Source of the DNA: Pseudomonadota bacterium
GTDB taxonomy: Bacteria; Pseudomonadota; Zetaproteobacteria; Mariprofundales; Mariprofundaceae
Assembly: GCA_002401635.1 (NCBI GenBank)
Contig: NVTQ01000035.1
Span: 1-8,238, forward strand
Reading direction: 5' to 3'
DNA: 8,238 nucleotides
Positions 1 to 5,359 of the stretch are shown here, in pieces (within the stretch, counting starts at the first letter, position 1; every line of letters starts with the position of its first letter). The position numbers were made by a program, and so were the translations under genes. Below the pieces are notes generated by a model. It did no database searches and was not told where the DNA came from. It was given only the letters and a program-made list of their open reading frames with translations.

Positions 1-44
1 CGGCGCAGCTAGACAGGGAAAGGAGTCCGCCACACTTGGTTTTT

Positions 45-62
45 CTCTGTGCCTCTGTGGTG
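45..62. repeat. Short tandem CTCTGTG repeat in the leader upstream of tusA
   Basis: The heptamer CTCTGTG occurs at 45-51 and again at 53-59, giving an 8-bp period, and is followed by GTG. It lies 55-70 bp before the tusA-like start. From memory, and not verified, very similar CTCTGTG/GTGG strings turn up between genes in unrelated bacteria. No function is assigned. The sequence left of it is cut by the window edge, so its full extent is unknown. Confidence 0.4.
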
Positions 63-115
63 AAAAATAAAAAATATCGAGTTTCTGAGGAAGCTCTATT
101 TAAAGGAATACATAC

Positions 116-337
116 ATGAAACATTTTCTCGATATTACCCGCGAAACGTGCCCTATGACCTTTGTAAAAGTAAAACTACAATTGGCAAAGATGAAAGATG
201 GCGAAGAACTCGAAGTGTTGCTTAATAAAGGTGAGCCCTTGGATAATGTTCCTCGCTCTTGTGAGGAGCAGGGATATAAAGTTCTTTCCAATGAAGCAAC
301 CGATAACGACAAACACTTAATATTAATCAAGAAATAA
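116..337 (+). CDS. TusA/SirA-family sulfur carrier protein
   Basis: This 73-residue protein has the size and layout of the TusA fold. It starts with a short strand, followed by the Cys-Pro motif at residues 12-13 (TCPMTFVKVKLQL) that begins the first helix. The motif GEPLDNVPRS near residues 39-48 and a C-terminal strand ending in lysines follow. In TusA proteins the conserved cysteine carries a persulfide that is passed on in tRNA thiolation, cofactor synthesis or sulfur oxidation. Here the classic CPxP is CPMT, which marks a TusA-like subgroup rather than housekeeping TusA, so the symbol is left blank. The start is supported by AAAGGAA 8 bases before the ATG. It is the only plus-strand gene and converges on the globin gene, with 70 bp between the stop codons and no clear terminator. 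Its sulfur partner is not in the window. Confidence 0.88.
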   Translation: MKHFLDITRETCPMTFVKVKLQLAKMKDGEELEVLLNKGEPLDNVPRSCEEQGYKVLSNEATDNDKHLILIKK

Positions 338-407
338 AGCTTCGTTATTAGACAAGTAAACTACAACAGTGTAACTGCCTGCCTGTAGAGAGCATGTAAA
401 AAAAGCC

Positions 408-857
408 CTATCCAGATTCCGTGCTTTCAACTTTGCTAGGTCGTTCAACAATAAGCGGAAGCTCATATTTCAAATCAATTTTGCGAAATTCTTCCAACGA
501 TTTATTTTTTATCTTGCCCCAAAATGCACCATCAATTTTTAACCAACGCAAGATTAAGGCTTCTGATAACCCCTCCTCTTCTAAAGCTTCACGTAGCAAA
601 CCTTTTCGCGTTTCCAGTAACTCTTTCGTGATATACATACGCCGATGGGCAAGCGGCAACTCTCTACCTGGGTAAGGTTTTTCAGAACCCATTTTTTCAG
701 CCATAAATTGAGTCTGTCGTAATTCGATAGCCTTTTGATCGTGACCCATAAAAAAGTTTCCTAACCATGGATGAGCATAGACCTTATCATAAAAGACCGT
801 ATGTACATGCTCCATCACTTCTATACCACCAATCGCATCAAACAATGACTGCTTCAT
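408..857 (-). CDS. Truncated haemoglobin-like globin
   Basis: This 149-residue protein has truncated-globin features. LFDAIGG at residues 5-11 leads into the A/B helices, and the Phe-Tyr pair at residues 22-23 matches the B9-B10 positions, where the tyrosine usually contacts haem-bound ligand. A PYPGREL turn at 61-67 is followed by AHRRMYITKE, in which His71 is the likely proximal (F8) haem ligand. The C-terminal tail (about 130-149) is polar and probably disordered. Such globins bind O2 or NO and act in NO detoxification, oxygen delivery or redox sensing; which one applies here is not visible. It sits 24 bp downstream of the chemoreceptor gene and is probably co-transcribed with it. A plausible Shine-Dalgarno (AAGGA) precedes the ATG. 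A run of seven T follows its stop codon without an obvious GC stem. The subgroup (I, II or III) is not assigned. Confidence 0.87.
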   Translation of the reverse strand: MKQSLFDAIGGIEVMEHVHTVFYDKVYAHPWLGNFFMGHDQKAIELRQTQFMAEKMGSEKPYPGRELPLAHRRMYITKELLETRKGLLREALEEEGLSEALILRWLKIDGAFWGKIKNKSLEEFRKIDLKYELPLIVERPSKVESTESG

Positions 858-881
858 TTAACTAATCCTTACACCTTATTA

Positions 882-2207
882 CTACGTATTACGAGACGCT
901 TCAATTAAGCGATCCAACAAATTAACAACCTCTTCAGATAATGGCGCAATAGCCTCTACATCTGCAATAGCTCCAGTCCGATCACCATTATTGTAGCGCT
1001 CCACTGCTTGCCGACCCAGCGAGTGTACTCTCTCATGCGGTATTGCCATTTCTTTAAAAGCACCCTTCGTTCCGTACAACTCTTTACCCAGCGTATCATA
1101 CCACGTTCCAAGCCTACAATCATGGTGACTTGCCACAGTCGAAAGCTCAATATCACCACGGTCTAAAATCATATTCACCAAACGCTTTTTCCATAAAATA
1201 TGATCAGATTTAGCTAACCTCAACACAGCATCCTTAAGCTTCATTTCCCCAAACTCTTGAATTTCAGACACCAACTTGGATTCCAATACATCTGTATCTT
1301 TTAATATTTGCTCTACAACTTGACGTGTATCACCAACCATGTTGGCTGTCTCAGCTACTGAGGAAGCAACCTCTTGAGAGGCATCTGATTGATCTCTTGT
1401 TGCCTGAGTAATCTGGTCAATTTCTTTACCAATAACATTTAAGGCATTGCTCATTTCACACATACGGTCATTCACATGCCCCATATCACTACTACCCTGC
1501 GAAACAGCCTCTGTAATTTCTCTAGTTACACTCGCAATGTTCAATACGTCTTCTTGAATGCGGCGGATTTTCGCTGCAATATTTTCAGTCGCTTGTTTCG
1601 TCTGTAATGATAGTTCTTTCACCTCATTGGCAACCACAGCAAACCCTCTACCCACCTCCCCTGCTCTTGCAGCTTCAATGGTTGCATTAAGTGCCAATAA
1701 ATTAGTCTGATCTGATATTTTTTTAATGACTGCCAAAATACTATTAATTTCTTGAGAAGCTTCCGTTAAAGCTTGCACACGTTCGCCAGCTTGCCCTACT
1801 CGTTCATCAATCTGACCCATGGCTTTTACTGCATGCGAGACTGCAATACCTGCATCTTCACTTTGTTGATTAGCATGCATAATATTGGCATTCACTTCAT
1901 CAACACGTTCAGCTACATGTCGAACATTTGCGCTCATTTCTTCACTCGCACTAGCCATCGACATCGCTCTATCATCAAGCAGTGAAACACCTTGTTCTAA
2001 ACGCCCCATGCTCATGGTCGTTTCAAAAGCATTGATTGCCATGCCAACCATATCATCAAGCTGCTCCAACATGCGACTTTCCAACTGTTCTGCTAATTTA
2101 TTGGCTTTTTGAAGTAATACGTCACTACCATTGGCTCTATACGTAAAGTCACCTTCAATAAGTTTGGTAAAAAGCATTAAAAGTTCTTTGTTGGTTTGAT
2201 CACTCAC
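882..2207 (-). CDS. Soluble methyl-accepting chemotaxis protein with C-terminal CZB zinc-binding domain
   Basis: This is a cytoplasmic chemoreceptor of about 441 residues with no transmembrane segment. The N-terminus (about residues 10-60) is short and has LIEGDFTYR, which resembles the second half of a HAMP domain; no PAS or other sensor fold is recognised. A long coiled-coil signalling domain follows. Its hairpin tip at about residues 165-184 contains DQTNLLALNATIEAARAGE, the conserved CheA/CheW contact region. The last 110 residues form a CZB domain: HILW (His336), HDCRLGTWY (Cys364) and PHERVH (His391 and His395) supply the 3-His/1-Cys zinc site known from this family, which is linked to zinc, hypochlorite or redox sensing. 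The GTG at 2207 is preferred because AGGGG lies 7 bases upstream. An ATG at 2225 would add six residues but has no good ribosome site. The globin gene follows after 24 bp. Confidence 0.93.
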   Translation of the reverse strand: MSDQTNKELLMLFTKLIEGDFTYRANGSDVLLQKANKLAEQLESRMLEQLDDMVGMAINAFETTMSMGRLEQGVSLLDDRAMSMASASEEMSANVRHVAERVDEVNANIMHANQQSEDAGIAVSHAVKAMGQIDERVGQAGERVQALTEASQEINSILAVIKKISDQTNLLALNATIEAARAGEVGRGFAVVANEVKELSLQTKQATENIAAKIRRIQEDVLNIASVTREITEAVSQGSSDMGHVNDRMCEMSNALNVIGKEIDQITQATRDQSDASQEVASSVAETANMVGDTRQVVEQILKDTDVLESKLVSEIQEFGEMKLKDAVLRLAKSDHILWKKRLVNMILDRGDIELSTVASHHDCRLGTWYDTLGKELYGTKGAFKEMAIPHERVHSLGRQAVERYNNGDRTGAIADVEAIAPLSEEVVNLLDRLIEASRNT

Positions 2208-2214
2208 AACTTCA

Positions 2215-2219
2215 CCCCT
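2215..2219 (-). promoter_or_regulatory. Ribosome binding site that decides the chemoreceptor start
   Basis: Read on the minus strand this is AGGGG, placed 7 bases before the GTG at 2207. It lies inside the reading frame of the alternative ATG at 2225, which itself is preceded only by AT-rich sequence. That placement makes the GTG the likelier start. Confidence 0.55.
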
Positions 2220-2243
2220 ATACATATAAAAACTATCATTTAT

Positions 2244-2260
2244 CTTCTAACATCTAGAAG
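2244..2260. promoter_or_regulatory. Inverted repeat upstream of the chemoreceptor gene
   Basis: CTTCTA and TAGAAG form a perfect 6-bp dyad separated by five bases, 37-53 bp upstream of the likely GTG start. Just upstream on the minus strand are TTGAAA and TTGGCA, either of which could serve as a -35 element. The dyad could be an operator or a short 5'-UTR hairpin. No regulator family is recognised. Confidence 0.3.
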
Positions 2261-2284
2261 CAAAATAAATGCCAATTTCAATAG

Positions 2285-2445
2285 GGAAGCGCTGATTAAC
2301 TCTGGATGACAAGCCATGGAATTAAAAAATGCTAAGGCCAAGGCGGGAGTTGCAAGCAATAGCAACGCTATTGATAAAATGACCAACATAGAAATTAGTG
2401 ATTATGGACTCGTGGTTGCCATGCATTGAATTGATTAGCACTTCC
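2285..2445. mobile_element. MITE-like non-autonomous element, 161 bp, with TIRs and 4-bp target duplication
   Basis: The left end reads GGAAGCGCTGATTAACTC (2285-2302). The reverse complement of the right end (2428-2445) reads GGAAGTGCTAATCAATTC. The two agree at 14 of 18 positions, and all four differences are transitions. Both ends are flanked directly by ATAG (2281-2284 and 2446-2449), as expected of a 4-bp target-site duplication. Inside, CAATAGC-AAC-GCTATTG (2357-2373) is a perfect 7-bp hairpin. There is no transposase gene, so movement would need an enzyme from elsewhere. The GGGAAGC-type ends and 4-bp duplication suggest IS5-family mobilisation, but that is inference. The element lies 11 bp past the stop of the membrane-protein gene and fills most of the space before the chemoreceptor. 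A 37-codon open frame inside it is not called as a gene. Confidence 0.75.
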
Positions 2446-2456
2446 ATAGGCAATAC

Positions 2457-2921
2457 TTATACAGCCTGTGGCTTATCATCCCCTTTTAGCAAACGGACAA
2501 GCATAAGTGCTGCAAATGCTAACCCGACCATGGAAAGAGCGCCTAAACCCTCATGCTTTAACCACTGGCAAAAGAACACCCAAGTTGCCATAGTCAAAAA
2601 TGCTGCTAGACCACCCAGTATTTGTAATACAACCTCCATCCAGCCACCTGTACGCTTCGCTAACGAAAATATAAATTTAAAAGGGCATAGCACCACAACT
2701 TCTAATCTATGCAGATGCTCAGGTCTTTTGAACAACAGCCAAGCAAGCCCAATCAAAGCCAATGCGAAAATACCATAATTAACAAGGAGCAATGCAAAGT
2801 CAGTTTTATCCATCCATTCAGGTGGCCCCTGACGTGTGGTATAGGCTTCGCCTCGATCCAGAGGATCCGCCCACAATAATGATGGCCAATAGACCAATAA
2901 GAATCCAATCATCAATCTCAC
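2457..2921 (-). CDS. Uncharacterised exported/integral membrane protein next to the cytochrome c peroxidase
   Basis: I do not recognise this family. The protein is about 154 residues. A signal-like hydrophobic N-terminus ends near LLWA (about residue 18). A polar stretch of roughly 20 residues, presumably periplasmic, follows. Hydrophobic segments at about 42-64, 98-118 and 126-145 look like transmembrane helices. Between the first two is a basic, moderately hydrophobic stretch containing CPFKF. Histidines (EHLHRLE) follow the first helix, but there is no CxxCH haem motif. The GTG at 2921 is preferred as start because AGGAGG ends 6 bases before it; a GTG at 2927 abuts that site, and an ATG at 2912 is also possible. 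It lies just after the peroxidase gene, beyond a strong hairpin. A membrane anchor or electron-transfer partner role is only a guess from position. Confidence 0.75.
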   Translation of the reverse strand: MRLMIGFLLVYWPSLLWADPLDRGEAYTTRQGPPEWMDKTDFALLLVNYGIFALALIGLAWLLFKRPEHLHRLEVVVLCPFKFIFSLAKRTGGWMEVVLQILGGLAAFLTMATWVFFCQWLKHEGLGALSMVGLAFAALMLVRLLKGDDKPQAV

Positions 2922-2927
2922 AGGCAC

Positions 2928-2933
2928 CCTCCT
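2928..2933 (-). promoter_or_regulatory. Strong Shine-Dalgarno of the membrane-protein gene
   Basis: On the minus strand this is AGGAGG, followed by six bases and then the GTG at 2921. The upstream GTG at 2927 is directly adjacent and so unlikely to be used. The site fixes the start and supports the frame as a real gene. Confidence 0.65.
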
Positions 2934-2956
2934 TTTTCTAGCTCATGTACAAATCA

Positions 2957-2984
2957 TTTATGGCTCACTAAAGTGAGCCATAAA
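2957..2984 (-). terminator. Hairpin after the cytochrome c peroxidase gene
   Basis: TTTATGGCTCACT and AGTGAGCCATAAA form a perfect 13-bp stem with a two-base centre (in practice a four-base loop). It starts 12 bases past the peroxidase stop codon and ends before the Shine-Dalgarno of the next gene. No long U-tract follows on the minus strand, only ATAAATGATTT. It could therefore be a weak intrinsic terminator or a 3'-end stabilising/processing hairpin that lowers downstream expression. Confidence 0.6.
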
Positions 2985-2995
2985 ATCAATTCATA

Positions 2996-3973
2996 TCACT
3001 CTTTCCAGTCTAGCGCATGACCTTGTGGTCTAGGTAGTTGAGGAAGCGTAACTTTCGGCAACTCACCTGTTAGCGTTTCCAAAAATGCCACAATATCATT
3101 CACATCTTGATTGGATAATGTTGTATCCAACTGAACTTTTGCCATTGTTTTGACAGCTTCTTGCAATGTTGCTGCTGAACCGTCATGAAAATACGGTGCT
3201 GTCATTGCGACATTACGCCAAGATTGAACACGGAACACATGATCATCTTCAGCTTTACCCGTCACTGATTTCAACCCTTCATCTTTACCATATTTGAAAG
3301 CCACAAAGTCATTGCTGGTGAACAACACACCTGAATGGCATGAAGTACAGCCAATGTCAGCTACTTTTTTCATACCACGTTTGGCAGCAGCACTGATATC
3401 ACCCTTGCCTTGCACATAAAGATCAAAGGGTGCATTGGGTGTGATCAAGGTTCTTTCAAACGCTGCAATGGCTTTTGCCATATTATCAAAACTCATACCA
3501 TTTTTTCCAAACACCGCCTGAAATTCAGATGCATAACCAGCATCTTTCAAGCGTGCAACTGCGGCAGTTTCTGAGTCTATTGCCATTTCAACAGGGTTTA
3601 ATGGCGGACCTTTGGCTTGATCTTCTAACAACGGCGCACGCCCATCCCAAAACTGTTTACTCCAAAACGCTGAGTTCAATACAGTGGGTGCATTGCGTCC
3701 ACCACGCTGCCATTTATGACCAATCGAAAATCTCTGGTTATCCACACCCCATGTCGCCATATTATGACAAGAGTTACATGAGAAATGTCCACTTTTTGAT
3801 AAAGCTGGCTCAAAATATAATTTCTTGCCCAATTCGACCTTTGCTGCACTCATTGGATTATCCGCAGGAACTGGAACCGCTGTTGGCAACACACCCATAC
3901 CCTCTGGAATATCATTCGCCCAAGCATTACCTGCGAAAAAAACTACTGCCATGAACACCCATAATTTCTTCAT
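2996..3973 (-). CDS. Periplasmic di-heme cytochrome c peroxidase (CcpA/MauG family)
   Basis: This 325-residue protein reduces periplasmic H2O2 to water with electrons from a small cytochrome c or cupredoxin. A signal peptide spans residues 1-19, ending AWA. The first haem site is CNSCH at 66-70 (the peroxidatic, low-potential haem in this family), followed by GHKWQRGGRN with His86. The second is CTSCH at 209-213 (electron-transfer haem). NPVEM at 126-130 carries the glutamate used in catalysis, and NVAMTAPYFHDG at 255-266 contains Met258, the likely distal ligand of the second haem. Length and order match bacterial CCPs. AGGAGA precedes the ATG. It lies about 150 bp downstream of cydX on the same strand and may have its own promoter there, although none is clear. 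MauG itself is less likely, because the Met ligand and NPVEM favour a true peroxidase. Confidence 0.94.
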   Translation of the reverse strand: MKKLWVFMAVVFFAGNAWANDIPEGMGVLPTAVPVPADNPMSAAKVELGKKLYFEPALSKSGHFSCNSCHNMATWGVDNQRFSIGHKWQRGGRNAPTVLNSAFWSKQFWDGRAPLLEDQAKGPPLNPVEMAIDSETAAVARLKDAGYASEFQAVFGKNGMSFDNMAKAIAAFERTLITPNAPFDLYVQGKGDISAAAKRGMKKVADIGCTSCHSGVLFTSNDFVAFKYGKDEGLKSVTGKAEDDHVFRVQSWRNVAMTAPYFHDGSAATLQEAVKTMAKVQLDTTLSNQDVNDIVAFLETLTGELPKVTLPQLPRPQGHALDWKE

Positions 3974-4123
3974 TTATTTCTCCTATAAACCATTATTTTG
4001 CAACTCTTTCGACTAGCGCATCACTTGTAAAGTCGTAAGTATTACTAGGCTATGAACAACTCTTTCAAAGCACCCTTTATGAACCATGACAACCAAGCCT
4101 GCCTTATTAAATATCCTACTCAA

Positions 4124-4204
4124 TTACAATTTGGCGTTTAATGACACCCTAACACCCACATAAACCGCCAAGCTAGCTACACAAATCCAAGCAATATACC
4201 ACAT
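4124..4204 (-). CDS. cydX: CydX, small subunit of cytochrome bd oxidase (short form)
   Basis: A 26-codon gene starts 18 bp after the cydB stop codon with an excellent ribosome site (GGAGGAAG) before its ATG. The peptide begins MWYIAWICVASLAVYVGV, matching the MWYxAWI start that characterises CydX (E. coli MWYFAWILG), and is a single membrane helix. CydX packs against CydA and stabilises the haem cluster. It ends with VSLNAKL, shorter than the 37-residue E. coli protein, and lacks the charged, glutamate-containing tail. It is too short for most gene callers and easily missed. Position, start motif and ribosome site together make the call firm. Confidence 0.88.
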   Translation of the reverse strand: MWYIAWICVASLAVYVGVRVSLNAKL

Positions 4205-4222
4205 GACTTCCTCCAAAATTAA

Positions 4223-5359
4223 TTAATACGATGTAAATGTCGTTTTTTCGATATGCTCTTCAGTTATTTTACCTTTCAAAACCTTAAACACCCAAGATGT
4301 ATAAGCAACAATCATCGGTATAAAAATTGCTGTTGCTATCAACATCAACCAAAGCGTTTGTTGACTAGAAGTAGCGTTCCACATAAGTAAACTTTGTGAT
4401 GGATGCGTACTTGACGGCAAGACAAATGGAAACATCGCCAAACCTGCTGTAGATGCAATACCAGCAACCGATAGACCACTTGCCACCCAACTCAATGTTG
4501 GTTTTTTATCACCCAAAAACGAGACCAAAAGTGCACCCGCAACGCCTAAAAATGGAGCCAACCACATCCAAGGATAGACATCAAAATTATTCATCCAAGC
4601 TCCCACCTCACGCTCTACAGTCAAAGCAAATGGTGTTGATGGAGCCAAATGATCTATCTCACTGATCACACGATAACCTTCAACATCATAAACAAGGAAA
4701 TAACCTGCCAACATAAAAAGAACTATCGTCATCAGCGCAAAAAAACGTGTCGCTTTAAGTGCTCTGTATTGTAAGTGCCCCTCAGTTTTAATTAACAAAA
4801 AAGTCCCGCCATGCATCACCAACATACTCAAGGACACCAACCCCACCAACAAGGAAAAAGGGTTCAACAAGTCCACCAAACCACCTGTATAAAAACTACG
4901 AAAAGTCTCATCAAAATGAAATGGTACGCCCAACAATAAGTTGCCAAATGCAACACCCATCACAAAAGCTGGCACAGCACCACCCAAAAACAAGGCATAA
5001 TCCCATACAGAGCGCCAAACAGGCGATGCCAGTTTGCTACGATAATCAAAACCCACAGGCCTTAAAAACAATGCAAAAAGCATCACTAAAAGTGCTACAT
5101 ACATCCCTGAAAAAGCCGTCGCATAAATAGCAGGCCAAGCAGCAAAAATTGCTCCAAGACCCAATACCAACCATACTTGATTACCCTCCCATGTAGGACC
5201 AATAGCATTAATAAGTATCCGACGATCCATATCTGTTTTAGCCACAAAAGGCAGCAGTGCTCCCACACCCAAATCAAAGCCATCCATAATGGCATAACCC
5301 AGCAACAGCAACGCAACCAGAGCCCACCAAATCAAACGCAATGTATCGTAGTCCCACAT
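4223..5359 (-). CDS. cydB: Cytochrome bd ubiquinol oxidase subunit II
   Basis: This 378-residue integral membrane protein is nearly the same length as E. coli CydB (379) and aligns throughout. The start MWDYDTLRLIWW, then GYAIMDGFDLGVG (Asp29), PTWEGNQVWL (Trp57-Glu58), RPVGFDYRSK, GVAFGNLL.GVPF, AMFPFVLPSSTHPSQSL and the ending EEHIEKTTFTSY are all typical. The E. coli Trp-Asp pair at 57-58 is Trp-Glu here, a conservative and common change near a proposed proton path. CydB is the pseudosymmetric partner of CydA, carries no haem in this family, and is needed for assembly. Its ATG overlaps the cydA stop codon by one base (TAATG), so translation is probably coupled. cydX follows after 18 bp. 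Confidence 0.97.
   Translation of the reverse strand: MWDYDTLRLIWWALVALLLLGYAIMDGFDLGVGALLPFVAKTDMDRRILINAIGPTWEGNQVWLVLGLGAIFAAWPAIYATAFSGMYVALLVMLFALFLRPVGFDYRSKLASPVWRSVWDYALFLGGAVPAFVMGVAFGNLLLGVPFHFDETFRSFYTGGLVDLLNPFSLLVGLVSLSMLVMHGGTFLLIKTEGHLQYRALKATRFFALMTIVLFMLAGYFLVYDVEGYRVISEIDHLAPSTPFALTVEREVGAWMNNFDVYPWMWLAPFLGVAGALLVSFLGDKKPTLSWVASGLSVAGIASTAGLAMFPFVLPSSTHPSQSLLMWNATSSQQTLWLMLIATAIFIPMIVAYTSWVFKVLKGKITEEHIEKTTFTSY

Noticed and set aside
338..407. Possible terminator between tusA and the globin gene (CTACA...TGTAG and CAGT-GTA-ACTG)
   Set aside because: The stems are only 4-5 bp with an asymmetric bulge, and neither strand shows a stem followed by a U-tract. The seven-T run after the globin stop lacks a GC stem.
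2226..2284. A flagellar sigma-28 promoter for the chemoreceptor (GAAGATAA resembles GCCGATAA)
   Set aside because: Only the -10 half fits, and no TAAA-type -35 lies at the right distance.
2316..2429. A 37-codon open frame (MELKNAKAKAG...) inside the MITE-like element
   Set aside because: It overlaps the right terminal repeat and has no convincing Shine-Dalgarno. Its alanine/lysine composition looks incidental, so it is treated as a chance frame within the element.
2398..2778. A 126-codon plus-strand open frame opposite the membrane protein and the element's right end
   Set aside because: It crosses from the mobile element into the complement of the membrane-protein gene. The minus strand has the strong AGGAGG and a signal-like start, so the plus frame is a shadow.
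3475..3954. A 159-codon plus-strand open frame opposite the cytochrome c peroxidase
   Set aside because: It is antisense to a strongly supported gene with two haem motifs. The antisense peptide shows no domain and no ribosome site, so it is a shadow frame.
4001..4066. Direct repeat CAACTCTTTC (4001-4010 and 4057-4066) upstream of the peroxidase gene
   Set aside because: There are only two 10-bp copies 56 bp apart in AT-rich DNA, with no symmetry or known motif. This is compatible with chance.
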